A stretch of DNA of 64,000 nucleotides, taken from assembly GCA_046296415.1 (NCBI GenBank), contig JBKBLN010000005.1:38766-102765 (forward strand). Reading direction: 5' to 3'. The stretch comes from CAYNRA01 sp046296415. Its GTDB lineage: Bacteria > Bacteroidota > Bacteroidia > Cytophagales > Spirosomataceae. Within the stretch, counting starts at the first letter, position 1. Each line of letters opens with the position of its first letter. Of this stretch, positions 34,346 through 43,448 are shown in pieces. The notes beneath the pieces were generated by a model, which worked only from the letters and a program-made list of their open reading frames with translations, was not told where the DNA came from and ran no database searches. Position numbers and translations under genes: made by a program.

Positions 34346-34417
34346 ATGGCCAGGGTCATCTTTTTTTACCTCGTGGCTTTTTTATATTTGTTGACCTTAA
34401 TCGAACCAATCAAATGA
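34346..34417 (+). CDS. Possible 23-aa single-helix membrane peptide
   Basis: A short frame starts 3 bases after the serine hydrolase stop and encodes MARVIFFYLVAF followed by LYLLTLIEPIK. Residues 4-19 are strongly hydrophobic and could span the membrane, with Arg at the N side and Glu-Pro-Ile-Lys after it. Its TGA overlaps the ATG of the next gene (ATGATG), the arrangement seen for coupled genes. No family is recognised. It may be real and small, or a chance frame that aids re-initiation. Confidence 0.42.
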   Translation: MARVIFFYLVAFLYLLTLIEPIK

Positions 34418-35736
34418 TGCGGAAACGAACTTGTGTATTACTGTTTTTAACCATCGTCCTTACTCAATGTCAGCAAAAAAGTGCCGAGGAATACGGAAAA
34501 GAAGTGAATGTAGCCTCCTGGTACCATCAAACTATGACACAGGTGACCGATGTGATCATCCACGACATATTTACTCCCCCAGTGGCTTCCCGAATTTATG
34601 GGTACGTTACGCTCGCTGGGTATGAGGCACTGGTACCTCAATATGCGGAATTGAAAACAATGGCAGGCATTTATCGCGACCTGAAACCCTTTCCTCAACC
34701 TACCCAAGGGGAAGAATACTGCTTTCCGTTGGCCAGTATGACGGCTATGGTTGAAGTGGCCAAAGCTCAGACCTTCACGATGGAGAAATATGAGGAATTC
34801 GATCAAAAGATGGCTGAATTTTTTGATAAGGCGGGTATTCCGTCGGATGTAATGGAAAGATCTAAACAATATGGCAAAGAAGTAGCCAAACATGTTTTGG
34901 CCTATGCTAAGGGAGATCGGTATCCAGAGACGCGGGGACTTCGCTATACAGTAAAAAATGAAGCAGGGAAGTGGGTACCCACTCCACCAATGTATGGAGA
35001 TGCCATGGAGCCATATTGGCCAACCATTCGTCCATTTTTGATGGATTCGGCCAATCAATTCCCTCCCGCTCCGGTTATACCGTATTCAACCAGTAAACAA
35101 AGTCCTTTTTGGAAAGAGGTAATGGAGGTTTATTCTATTGGGAAAAACCTGACGGAGGAACAAAAAAATATAGCTTGGTTTTGGGATGATAACGCGTTTG
35201 TGATGAACGTTCAAGGCCATGTAAGTTTTGCGAATAAGAAAATGACACCTGGTGGGCATTGGTTGGCCATAACCCGAACGGTTGCTGAGCAAAAAAAGGC
35301 CGATCTTCCTACCACGGCGAAAGCCTATTTGTTGGTTTCTGCCGCATTGCATGAAGGTTTTATTGCTAGCTGGGAGGAAAAATATCGATCGGAGAAAATT
35401 CGACCGGAAACCGTGATCAATGCTGATCTGGATCCAGCTTGGCAGCCATTTTTACAAACACCACCCTTCCCAGAGTATACGTCGGGGCATAGTACTATTT
35501 CGGCCGCTTCGGCTGAGGTCTTGACGGGGATATTTGGGGATCAAGTTGCTTTCACAGATTCCACCGAGCACAAGTATGGACATGGCGTTCGAACATTTTC
35601 GTCGTTCCGTGAGGCAGCTCTTGAGTGCTCCATTAGCCGGGTTTATGGAGGAATTCACTACCGTTCAGGCTGTGAGGAAGGTCAGAAGGCTGGGGCACGA
35701 ATCGGCCAATTTGTGCTGGATCGAACTCAAAAATAA
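34414..35736 (+). CDS. Vanadium haloperoxidase-like / PAP2 superfamily lipoprotein
   Basis: This 440-aa protein has a lipoprotein signal (IVLTQC, Cys19 or so) and a helical body. The C-terminal part holds the phosphate/vanadate pocket motifs PFPEYTSGHSTISAASAEVL (SGH motif) and SRVYGGIHYRSGCEEGQ (R-x6-H motif), and an upstream K/R-containing EEKYRSEKIRPETV that may supply the first motif. It matches vanadium-dependent haloperoxidase-like proteins of Bacteroidota, many of which may act as phosphatases. It begins at the stop of the 23-aa frame and is separated from the next gene by a strong terminator. Confidence 0.9.
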   Translation: MMRKRTCVLLFLTIVLTQCQQKSAEEYGKEVNVASWYHQTMTQVTDVIIHDIFTPPVASRIYGYVTLAGYEALVPQYAELKTMAGIYRDLKPFPQPTQGEEYCFPLASMTAMVEVAKAQTFTMEKYEEFDQKMAEFFDKAGIPSDVMERSKQYGKEVAKHVLAYAKGDRYPETRGLRYTVKNEAGKWVPTPPMYGDAMEPYWPTIRPFLMDSANQFPPAPVIPYSTSKQSPFWKEVMEVYSIGKNLTEEQKNIAWFWDDNAFVMNVQGHVSFANKKMTPGGHWLAITRTVAEQKKADLPTTAKAYLLVSAALHEGFIASWEEKYRSEKIRPETVINADLDPAWQPFLQTPPFPEYTSGHSTISAASAEVLTGIFGDQVAFTDSTEHKYGHGVRTFSSFREAALECSISRVYGGIHYRSGCEEGQKAGARIGQFVLDRTQK

Positions 35737-35760
35737 GACAGTTTGGCAGGGCCAATAGCG

Positions 35761-35812
35761 TCCACCGTGTAATATTCGGACAGTTTGTCATAATATTACA
35801 CGGTGGATTTTC
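35761..35812 (+). terminator. Terminator after haloperoxidase-like gene
   Basis: A 16-base arm TCCACCGTGTAATATT (35761-35776) pairs perfectly with 35792-35807 around a 15-base loop, which itself can form GAC-GTC pairing. TTTTCTTTT follows. A 9-base direct repeat GACAGTTTG occurs at 35737 and inside the loop at 35780. Confidence 0.88.
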
Positions 35813-35848
35813 TTTTGTAGACTATTTAATCAAAAATCAAATTGAAAG

Positions 35849-36214
35849 ATGATCGTACGTAAAGAAGTAAATTGGAAAGGAACGGAGGGGTATCGTGGTT
35901 CTATTCATACCCAACCATGGGTTAATGTGAAGGAGACAGAGGCCTCTTTTTGGGTTGAGGTTGCGGCCCCGGGATTAGCCAAGTCAGATTTTGGCATTGA
36001 GGTGAAAGATCAAACTTTGTTGATTTCGGTTGAAAAAGAGCTAGAGGAAGAGGCATTTGTTCGTCAGGAATTCGATTTCTCTCGTTTTAAAAGGGCATTT
36101 TATTTACCTAAAGGAGCCAACCGGAATCAGATTCAAGCAAAATATGAGGCTGGGATATTGACAATTGAGATACCGAAACAAGAAGAGGTGGTACAAAAGG
36201 TTACGGTTCTTTAA
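35849..36214 (+). CDS. Hsp20/alpha-crystallin family small heat-shock protein
   Basis: This 121-aa protein is a short ATP-independent holdase chaperone. The alpha-crystallin domain spans about residues 20-110: PWVNVKETEASFWVEVAAPGLAKSDFGIEV in pieces, then RQEFDFSRFKRAFYLPKGANRNQIQAKYEAGILTIEIPK, again in pieces, with the AGxLxI-type motif (YEAGILTIEIP) near the C-terminus. The C-terminal IxI tail is very short. It lies directly upstream of a DegP-like protease gene with a 99-base gap, a sensible protein quality grouping. Confidence 0.95.
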   Translation: MIVRKEVNWKGTEGYRGSIHTQPWVNVKETEASFWVEVAAPGLAKSDFGIEVKDQTLLISVEKELEEEAFVRQEFDFSRFKRAFYLPKGANRNQIQAKYEAGILTIEIPKQEEVVQKVTVL

Positions 36215-36313
36215 TTCCTGTTAAATTTTGTTAAGTTTTGATTTACTGGGAATAAACAAAAGGATTTGGGCGTTTGTTTTGTAAGTTCGTAGCGTTCAAC
36301 TTAATCATTTACT

Positions 36314-37831
36314 ATGCAAGCACAGTGGAAATCGGCCCTTATAGCCGTAACGGCGAGTGTGGCCACGTTGGTTGGATACCACTTTTTGGTGGGGGAGGGC
36401 CGGGATGTCGTCCTTCAGGAGGCTTCATCCTCCAATAACATGTCGCGGTTGGCTAATTTTGCAGGTACGCCCCAGGGGACACCTTCAGATTTTACGCTGG
36501 CTGCTGAAATGACTTCCCCGTCGGTGGTCCATATCAAAGTAAAATCAACCCGAGTTCGTCGCAGAACACCCTCCATATTTGATCAATTCTTTGGTTTTGA
36601 TGAAGATATGTTTGGGGGTGGTGGTTCACAAGCTCAAGAGTCTTCGGGGTCTGGTGTGATCATCACGGAAGACGGCTATATTGTAACCAACAACCACGTC
36701 GTAGAAGGGGGTGATGAGTTGGAGGTAGTGACGTACGACAAGCAATCGTATGTTGGAAAATTGATTGGAAATGATCCATCAACGGACTTGGCGGTGATCA
36801 AGATCGAGGGTAAGAAAATGCCTCCGTTGGTGTTGGGGAATTCGGATCAAGTCCGGGTTGGTGAGTGGGTTTTAGCGGTTGGAAATCCTTTTAACCTTGA
36901 ATCTACCGTGACGGCCGGAATTGTTTCCGCTATTGGTCGGAACATCAACATATTGCGGGATCGGGCTGTCCGAGGAAATAGTTTTTCGGGAGTGGATTCG
37001 CCCATAGAGTCGTTTATTCAGACAGATGCAGCGGTTAATCCAGGAAACAGTGGGGGTGCGTTGGTCAATCTTCGAGGTGAACTGATTGGAATCAACACCG
37101 CGATTGCCTCACCCAATGGGGCCTATGCTGGTTATTCATTTGCGATTCCGTCATCAATTGTGAAGAAAGTGACTACCGACTTAATTAAGTTCGGTAATGT
37201 TCAAAGAGGGTATTTGGGAATTGTTCCTCGGGAGTTGAATACGAAAGTAGCGGAAGAAATTGGGATCAAGAGTTCAACCGGAATTTATGTAGAGGAGGCG
37301 CCAGAAAGTGGGGCTGCGTATGCGGCCGGTATCCGGAAAGGAGATATTATTGAGAAAATTGATGGCATAGACGTTCGGAGCGAGCCAAAATTCCGTGAAC
37401 TGATTGGTCGTAAGCGACCAGGAGAAAAGGTGGCCATATTATTGAATCGAGATGGAAAACCAAGAGAGGTGTCGGTTGAATTGAGAAATCGAGATGGAGG
37501 TAAGGATCTTTTGAAAAAAGACGCCACAGCATCCTCTTCTTTTGGACGATTGGGCATAGAGCTTGAAAGTCTCGATGCGGCCACACGAGAACGCATGGGA
37601 TTGCGAAATGGTGTGCGTGTGAAGAAGATTAATCCGAACGGAGATGTTGCTAAACAGACCGATATTGAAGAAGGCTTGATTATCACCCGAGTGGGGGATG
37701 TGCGGGTCAACTCACAGAAGGATGTAGAAGCCGCTTTGAGTGAGGCGAGAGCCAATCAAGAGGATGGAGTTTTGGTTTGTGGAGTGTACAAAGGCATGTC
37801 TCGAAATTATTGCTGGGCGATTGCACTGTAA
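36314..37831 (+). CDS. DegP/HtrA family periplasmic serine protease
   Basis: This 505-aa protease-chaperone has an N-terminal membrane anchor or signal (about 5-25), a trypsin-like domain with catalytic His128 (TNNHVVEGG), Asp158 (DPSTDLAVIKIE) and Ser246 (NPGNSGGALVN), followed by two PDZ domains (about 300-385 and 405-500). The LA loop is short and Gly-rich (MFGGGGSQAQESSGS). It degrades or refolds misfolded envelope proteins. An unpaired upstream region has a weak promoter only. It ends at a bidirectional terminator shared with the SPOR gene. Confidence 0.96.
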   Translation: MQAQWKSALIAVTASVATLVGYHFLVGEGRDVVLQEASSSNNMSRLANFAGTPQGTPSDFTLAAEMTSPSVVHIKVKSTRVRRRTPSIFDQFFGFDEDMFGGGGSQAQESSGSGVIITEDGYIVTNNHVVEGGDELEVVTYDKQSYVGKLIGNDPSTDLAVIKIEGKKMPPLVLGNSDQVRVGEWVLAVGNPFNLESTVTAGIVSAIGRNINILRDRAVRGNSFSGVDSPIESFIQTDAAVNPGNSGGALVNLRGELIGINTAIASPNGAYAGYSFAIPSSIVKKVTTDLIKFGNVQRGYLGIVPRELNTKVAEEIGIKSSTGIYVEEAPESGAAYAAGIRKGDIIEKIDGIDVRSEPKFRELIGRKRPGEKVAILLNRDGKPREVSVELRNRDGGKDLLKKDATASSSFGRLGIELESLDAATRERMGLRNGVRVKKINPNGDVAKQTDIEEGLIITRVGDVRVNSQKDVEAALSEARANQEDGVLVCGVYKGMSRNYCWAIAL

Positions 37832-37847
37832 AGTGAATCGAACAAAT

Positions 37848-37878
37848 AAAAAGGTCCTGGAATCCCCAGGACCTTTTT
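37848..37878. terminator. Bidirectional terminator after DegP-like gene
   Basis: AAAAAGGTCCTGG (37848-37860) pairs with CCAGGACCTTTTT (37866-37878) around AATCC. Its right arm touches the stop codon of the SPOR gene on the minus strand. Confidence 0.88.
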
Positions 37879-38434
37879 ATTTTATTTGAAAACTTTTTTT
37901 GAGATCGACGCGATCGGGAAGGACTTTGGCGTTTGGAAAACGATTTTTTAGCTGGGAAGCATAGCGTTCTGCGTCCAAACGGGTTGAAAAATCACCTACT
38001 TTGATTCGGTAGGTGGGTTGTGAATAACTAGGATAGAGCTCAAGTTGTGGAAAAAGTTGAATGAGGTAGGTTCTGGCGGCCTCATATTCTGTTTTTTCAT
38101 TGCCCACAAATGCTTGGATCCGGTAACCTGTGACTTCGGTTGTCGATTTATTGGTCTGAATCATAGCGCCCAAAGCCTTTTCTAAAGGATTGGTCACTTC
38201 TAATGGTGTCGCTTTTGAGGGCAATAAAACAACCTCCTCTTCTTCCTCCTCTTCATATCCTGCATAGGAAAAAGGATTTTTGTATTTGGGACGAATGGAA
38301 GATAGATCCTCCTCATATTGCGTAACTTGATGGGCTATTCGAGATTTTTGAGGTGACTTACCTGTTTGACATGCGGATAATCCCATGACAAGGATAAAAC
38401 AAACGGGTAAATGGGCTTTTTGTAATCGGATCAT
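37877..38434 (-). CDS. SPOR-like domain lipoprotein
   Basis: From ATG 38434 this is a 185-aa protein with a lipoprotein signal (VMGLSAC, Cys22 or so). A linker includes an acidic run (GYEEEEEEEVV). The C-terminal part (about 105-180) has two repeats, YRIQAFVGNEKTEYEAARTYL in parts, and YRIKVGDFSTRLDAERYASQL, which is the pattern of SPOR domains that bind denuded peptidoglycan at division or lytic sites. An ATG 30 bases upstream would place the signal peptide too far in. The role is likely envelope or septal; the partner is unknown. Confidence 0.85.
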   Translation of the reverse strand: MIRLQKAHLPVCFILVMGLSACQTGKSPQKSRIAHQVTQYEEDLSSIRPKYKNPFSYAGYEEEEEEEVVLLPSKATPLEVTNPLEKALGAMIQTNKSTTEVTGYRIQAFVGNEKTEYEAARTYLIQLFPQLELYPSYSQPTYRIKVGDFSTRLDAERYASQLKNRFPNAKVLPDRVDLKKSFQIK

Positions 38435-38473
38435 GATCGATGGTATAGGAACCCTAAAATACAAAACAATTCC

Positions 38474-38481
38474 TATATTTG
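38474..38481 (+). promoter_or_regulatory. Candidate -7 element for the Wzi-like gene
   Basis: TATATTTG matches TAnnTTTG, 46 bases before ATG 38528. No TTG is found at the proper -33 distance. Confidence 0.33.
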
Positions 38482-38527
38482 TTTTAGGAATTAGCCAAAT
38501 GGCGGTTCAAACATTGCTCAAATTCCC

Positions 38528-39994
38528 ATGAAATTTTTTTCCAGCGCTCTCCTTTGTTTGCTTTTGATTATCAGTTTGGTGCCGGTTCAAGCTCAGAAAT
38601 GGGTAATTGAATCAGAAACGGGAGCGATTGGTGGGATCGGAGGAAAGGTTCCTTTTGGTTTACAAAGGAACCAATGGGGAGAAGTTCCAGCCGAGGGGCC
38701 GACTGTATATCAACGTTTTAGGCTTCGTGATACACTTCAAGTTATACATGCGTCAAGACCCAATGTACGAATACAGTATGGTCTTTCTACCGCACTCAAT
38801 TTGGGCTTAGAGACTAGTGTCCGAGTCAGTGCGGCCTATGTGGGCCTGCGAGCTAAATCCTGGGGTTTACGAGTAGGACGATGGCGCGAAGTCCAAGGTA
38901 TTGTTGATACAACACAAAGTAGTGGATCATTTACCTGGTCGGGAAATGCTTTGCCGATACCACGAATAGAGTTTGGATTACAGGAGTATACTCCGGTATT
39001 TGGCAGTTCTTTGTTTGCGGTAAAAGGCTTTTTTGCACATGGTTGGTTTGACAATGGAGCGGTGGAAGGTTCTTGGTTGCATCAAAAGTCGGCCTACCTC
39101 CGGGTGGGAAAACCACAATGGAATATAGCCTTTTATGCGGGAGTCAACCACCAAGTGCAATGGGGGGGAAGGCCAGTGGAGCCATTTACTGATCCATTGA
39201 CAGGTGCCCTGATTACTCGTTTTTCCTCGGGATGGCGAGATTTTGTGAATGTTGCGGCGGGTTTGAGTTTAAATCGTGAACAGGATGGGTTAAATCAACC
39301 GGGTGTACCAGCGAACGAAGCATTGAATCGGGCTGGAAATCATTTAGGTGGGTTGGATATTGGAGTTCAAATGAATGTCCGTAGCGGACGTATTTTACTT
39401 TACAAACAGAGTTATTTTGAAGATGGATCGTTGTTTTATTTAACCAATATTCAGGATGGGTTGTATGGATTCTCTTATCGGGCGGAAAAACCACAGTTTT
39501 TGCAACATTTTACAGTTGAGTTTTTGTATACACTGAATCAAGGAGGAGCTACAGATAATGCCTTCAATGCTCCTCAACTTAGGGGTAAAGATAATTACTT
39601 CAACAACGGAATATATGTAGATGGTTGGACATACCGCGGTAGGACGATTGGCAATCCTTTTTTAATGGTAAAAAGGGACTTGTCGGAGGCATTTATTAGT
39701 AACGTCGATTTTCCTATTGCCATTTGGAGTAACCGAGTCTCAGCCATCAATTTACAAGCCGCCTATTCTATTGGTCAAAATCCGGCAACAACACAGTTTT
39801 ATCAAATTCGAAGTTTGGGACTGTATGGAATTCCACGAAAAGGTAATACGATTGGCCTAGTTCAATCGATTCAGCGAAAGGTAGGTTATAGTGGAGCCAG
39901 TTTGCGGCTTAGGGGAAGTGTGGAATTGGGCACTTTAGTTCCACCCAATTTTGGACTTGATGTAACGTATTTGAGATCCTTTGCTATCAATTAA
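38528..39994 (+). CDS. Capsule assembly Wzi family outer-membrane protein
   Basis: This 488-aa protein has a signal peptide (VPVQAQ, cleavage about residue 22) and a beta-barrel pattern of alternating strands, including LNLGLETSVRVSAAYVGLRAKS in parts, WGLRVGRWREVQG and IPRIEFGLQEYTPVFG, which match the Wzi/CapO family. The C-terminus ends LDVTYLRSFAIN rather than in an aromatic residue. Wzi helps to attach or organise capsular polysaccharide at the surface. It lies 68 bases upstream of a Wza-like gene and a chain-length gene, which supports the assignment. Confidence 0.86.
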   Translation: MKFFSSALLCLLLIISLVPVQAQKWVIESETGAIGGIGGKVPFGLQRNQWGEVPAEGPTVYQRFRLRDTLQVIHASRPNVRIQYGLSTALNLGLETSVRVSAAYVGLRAKSWGLRVGRWREVQGIVDTTQSSGSFTWSGNALPIPRIEFGLQEYTPVFGSSLFAVKGFFAHGWFDNGAVEGSWLHQKSAYLRVGKPQWNIAFYAGVNHQVQWGGRPVEPFTDPLTGALITRFSSGWRDFVNVAAGLSLNREQDGLNQPGVPANEALNRAGNHLGGLDIGVQMNVRSGRILLYKQSYFEDGSLFYLTNIQDGLYGFSYRAEKPQFLQHFTVEFLYTLNQGGATDNAFNAPQLRGKDNYFNNGIYVDGWTYRGRTIGNPFLMVKRDLSEAFISNVDFPIAIWSNRVSAINLQAAYSIGQNPATTQFYQIRSLGLYGIPRKGNTIGLVQSIQRKVGYSGASLRLRGSVELGTLVPPNFGLDVTYLRSFAIN

Positions 39995-40032
39995 AATTGT
40001 AGGTCAATCGAAAAGCAGGCAAAAAATATATT

Positions 40033-40040
40033 TAAATTTG
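40033..40040 (+). promoter_or_regulatory. Candidate -7 element for the Wza-like gene
   Basis: TAAATTTG matches TAnnTTTG 22 bases before ATG 40063. The nearest TTG upstream is too distant to be a good -33 element. Confidence 0.35.
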
Positions 40041-40062
40041 TTGTTCAATCGGAAAACAACTC

Positions 40063-42396
40063 ATGCGCAACTCAGTTAGGATAGCCCAAAAGATCTGTAT
40101 AATTCTATTTTTCATAAGTCAAACACCTGTATTTTCGCAATCATCGGATGTGTCTAAAGTGACTGATCAACAGCTTATTGCCCTGTTACAAGAAGCTGAA
40201 AAAAGAGGGTTATCCGAAAGTGATGTAGAAAAAATTGCGTTATCCAAAGGATATACGGCACAGGACATTGCGACTATTCGGGAACGGTTAAATCGAATCC
40301 AATCTGGAAATACGACCAAGGTGGGCCAAAAGCCTGTGACGACGAAAAGGGAGCAATTAGGAGAGTTATCGGATCGAGTTGTCCTACAGGATACCGAAAA
40401 AAAGCCAGAGAAAGAGACGGTGAATGAGCCCTTGAGTCTATTTGGTCGATCCATATTTAATAATCCAGCTTTATCTTTTGAGGCTAATTTAAGAATTCCA
40501 ACACCAAAGGATTATCTACTGGGGCAGGATGATCAGCTTAAAGTAGATATTTCGGGATATGCCTATCAACATTATGACTTGACTGTTTCTCAAGAGGGTA
40601 CGGTTCGAATCGAAAGTTTAGCTCCCATATATGTTAATGGTTTAACGGTTGAACAGGCCAAGCAGAAGTTGGAGGATCGACTCAGGGTATTATTTGGAGG
40701 CCTTCGCAATGGGACTTTAAGTTTGGATGTAACCTTAGGAAATGTTAGGAGTATTAAAGTTACGTTGATAGGGGAGGTTGAAAGACCAGGTACTTACACG
40801 GTTTCGTCGTTATCCACCGTATTTAATGCATTGTATCTAGCTGGGGGGCCTAATCAGCAAGGGTCCATGAGAACAATACAATTAGTTCGTCAGAACAAGG
40901 TAATACGAACGATGGATTTATATGAATTTCTACAGACCGGGATCATGACTGATAATGTCCGATTATTTGATCAAGATGTCATTCGTGTACCCATTGCCAC
41001 CACATTGGTTCAAATTAAAGGAGAAGTAAGGAAGCCGGCCCTATTTGAAATGAAGAGTGATGAAACATTCTCTGATGCTTTACAATATGCTGGAGGTTTC
41101 ACAGATCGTGCTTATAGGGCTTCTGTCAGTATCGAGCGATTTACATCGAAAGAGAAATCAATACTAACCCTCTCAAATGAGCATTTTTCAAGTAAAAGTT
41201 TACAAGATGGGGATAAAGTAAAGGTGGATGCCATTTTAAATCGCTTCGAAAATAGAATTGAGATTTCAGGAGCTGTTTTTAGACCGGGCTTTTTTGCATT
41301 GAATGAGCAGTCCAATACCTTGAGAAAATTGGTTGAATTGGCTGGGGGTATACGAGAAGATGCATTTAGTAAACGAATTTTAGTGCGACGGCTCAAGTCC
41401 AACGGAGATCCAGAGTTGATCAGCCTAAATCTGGCGACTATTTTATCCGGAGTGGAGGCTGATTTTGCATTACAGAGGGAAGATATTGTGATTATTAAAT
41501 CAATTACCGAATTACGAGAGGTTCGTTCCGTGGAGATTAGGGGAGCGGTAGTCAATCCGGGTGAGTTCGAGTATTCAGATCAATTGACGGTGAGCGACTT
41601 GATCTTATTAGCTGGAGGATATCGAGAAGGGGCTTCGTCAAAAAAAATCGAAATTGCTCGAAGGTTATCAGGAGATGAAAAACAACCAATTAGTACCTTG
41701 GTTATTGATTTGGTGGCGGATACTAACTTATCAGTTTCGGCTATGGAAACTGTGCTTATGCCTTTTGATGTTGTATTTGTTCGGGATTTACCAAATTATC
41801 AAGCCCAACAAGTAGTAAAGGTCCAAGGGGAGGTATTTTATCCAGGAGATTATGCCCTTTCCAGTCGAGAGGATCGCATTGCTGATGTCTTAAATCGAGC
41901 GGGAGGACTTCGCGAGTCGGCATTCTTAGATGCGGCCACGTTGACACGAGATGGAAAGGTTGTGGCCGTCCGATTTAATGAAATTTTGAAAAATCCTTCC
42001 AGTTCCGATAATTTAATTCTTGAAGGCGGAGATATTCTGCAGTTTCCAAAGAATATTAGTACAGTTACTATTGGTGGACAGGTTTTAAATCCAACAACAG
42101 TGGCCTATCAGCCTTCTTACCGATTTTCAGATTATATTTCAATGGCTGGTGGATATACAGATAGCGCACGGGTGAAGAAGTCCTATGTTAAATATGCCAA
42201 TGGATTTACAGCTCGAACGAAGAACTTCCTTGGTTTTAAAGATTTTCCAGAAATTAAACAGGGGACAACTATTGTTATCCCGACACACCAAAAGAAAAAT
42301 TCTCTGGGGAAAGCCGATATCATATCTTTAACGTCCAGTTTGGTTTCTTTAACCTTAGTTTTATCCACTTTAATTCGAACGCTGAATCAACCTTGA
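40063..42396 (+). CDS. Polysaccharide export outer-membrane protein with multiple SLBB domains
   Basis: This 777-aa protein has a signal peptide (TPVFSQ), a coiled low-complexity part (about 30-125), and a Poly_export (Wza-like) domain at about 145-225 (YLLGQDDQLKVDISGY, VNGLTVEQAKQKLEDRL). About six SLBB-type segments follow (IKVTLIGEVERPGTYTVSSL, VQIKGEVRKPALFEM, EISGAVFRPGFFALN, VEIRGAVVNPGEFEYSD, KVQGEVFYPGDYALSS, VTIGGQVLNPTTVAYQ). It ends in a hydrophobic helix. The number of SLBB repeats is larger than in E. coli Wza, as in many Bacteroidota. It is followed by the chain-length gene with a 1-base overlap. Confidence 0.93.
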   Translation: MRNSVRIAQKICIILFFISQTPVFSQSSDVSKVTDQQLIALLQEAEKRGLSESDVEKIALSKGYTAQDIATIRERLNRIQSGNTTKVGQKPVTTKREQLGELSDRVVLQDTEKKPEKETVNEPLSLFGRSIFNNPALSFEANLRIPTPKDYLLGQDDQLKVDISGYAYQHYDLTVSQEGTVRIESLAPIYVNGLTVEQAKQKLEDRLRVLFGGLRNGTLSLDVTLGNVRSIKVTLIGEVERPGTYTVSSLSTVFNALYLAGGPNQQGSMRTIQLVRQNKVIRTMDLYEFLQTGIMTDNVRLFDQDVIRVPIATTLVQIKGEVRKPALFEMKSDETFSDALQYAGGFTDRAYRASVSIERFTSKEKSILTLSNEHFSSKSLQDGDKVKVDAILNRFENRIEISGAVFRPGFFALNEQSNTLRKLVELAGGIREDAFSKRILVRRLKSNGDPELISLNLATILSGVEADFALQREDIVIIKSITELREVRSVEIRGAVVNPGEFEYSDQLTVSDLILLAGGYREGASSKKIEIARRLSGDEKQPISTLVIDLVADTNLSVSAMETVLMPFDVVFVRDLPNYQAQQVVKVQGEVFYPGDYALSSREDRIADVLNRAGGLRESAFLDAATLTRDGKVVAVRFNEILKNPSSSDNLILEGGDILQFPKNISTVTIGGQVLNPTTVAYQPSYRFSDYISMAGGYTDSARVKKSYVKYANGFTARTKNFLGFKDFPEIKQGTTIVIPTHQKKNSLGKADIISLTSSLVSLTLVLSTLIRTLNQP

Positions 42397-43445
42397 TGGA
42401 AACTCAATCTCAAAAACAAGATGTCATTACCTTTTCGATCATCGGATTATGGCGTGTTATTTGGTCAGAAAAATGGATCGTCTTATTGATTACGTGTTCA
42501 GTTATTGGATTGGGGGGATATTATGCCTTTACTCGACAGGAACAGTTTGTTTCGGAAGGGAGAATTCTTCCAGAATTTGAATCCAAAGTCGGAGGATTAA
42601 GTCAATTTGCAGGACTTGCCTCTTTAGCAGGGGTAGATTTAGGGAGATCTGGGAGTGCAGATGCAATCCGCCCTGACCTATATCCTGACATTCTAAAAAG
42701 TACGCCTTTTTTCATGGAATTATTCCAACAAACTTTTGAAACTCGTGACGGTAAGTCAATGAAGTTTGATGTCTTTGTGAAAGAATACCTGGAACGAGGT
42801 CAAGAGCCTCCATCGGAAAGTTTAATTGAGTTCAAGGCAAAACCCTCTGGTGTGGTGGTTACAAATGGACTTATTCAGGAACGTATAAAGGGATTGAAAG
42901 AACGAATCACGGCTGGAATTGATAAAAAGAGTGGTGTGATCACGATATCAAGTAAACTTCCAGATCCCGTAGTTGCGGCACAAGTCACTAAGTTTGCAAT
43001 GGATTACGTGACGCAATACGTTACTACTTATCGTACAGAAAAAGCCAAACTTGATTTGGATTTTTTAGGAGAGCGAGTTGCTGCGGCTCGGGGCAAGTAT
43101 TACACGAAGCAAAGCCAAAAGGCACAGTACGCCGATCAATTTCAAGCGCCAACCATTCGCCTTCAGTCCGCGGATATACAGCGAGAGAGGATTGAGTCAG
43201 ACTATCGAATTTCTGCTAACTTTTACAATGAACTCCTAAAGAAATACGAGGAGGCCAAAATTAAAGTCCAACAGGAAACACCTGTATTTAAGATTTTGGA
43301 GCCTCCCACAGCACCCGTAAGAAAATCGGAACCCAAACGAGCCATTATGATTTTGGTTTCTGCGATTATGGGTGGTATATTATCTATATTGATCGCTTTA
43401 ATTCGAAAACAAAACTACCGTAAGGTTTTTATTCCGAGTGCTTAA
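42396..43445 (+). CDS. Wzz-type polysaccharide chain-length determinant
   Basis: This 349-aa inner-membrane protein has two helices, near residues 25-45 and 318-338, with a large periplasmic coiled-coil domain in between. FVSEGRILPEFESKVGGLSQFAGLASLAG, in pieces, is the N-terminal Wzz region, and a Pro-rich ILEPPTAPVRKSEPKRA motif precedes the second helix. No tyrosine kinase (BY-kinase) domain is fused, so a kinase would have to be elsewhere. I start at ATG 42396, which overlaps the Wza-like stop by one base, rather than at TTG 42393. Together with the two preceding genes it forms an export module lacking glycosyltransferases. Confidence 0.92.
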   Translation: METQSQKQDVITFSIIGLWRVIWSEKWIVLLITCSVIGLGGYYAFTRQEQFVSEGRILPEFESKVGGLSQFAGLASLAGVDLGRSGSADAIRPDLYPDILKSTPFFMELFQQTFETRDGKSMKFDVFVKEYLERGQEPPSESLIEFKAKPSGVVVTNGLIQERIKGLKERITAGIDKKSGVITISSKLPDPVVAAQVTKFAMDYVTQYVTTYRTEKAKLDLDFLGERVAAARGKYYTKQSQKAQYADQFQAPTIRLQSADIQRERIESDYRISANFYNELLKKYEEAKIKVQQETPVFKILEPPTAPVRKSEPKRAIMILVSAIMGGILSILIALIRKQNYRKVFIPSA

Positions 43446-43448
43446 ATC

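Noticed and set aside
38220..38250. Poly-glutamate run in the SPOR lipoprotein as a possible frameshift or repeat expansion
   Set aside because: The frame is intact on both sides, and acidic linkers are common before SPOR domains.
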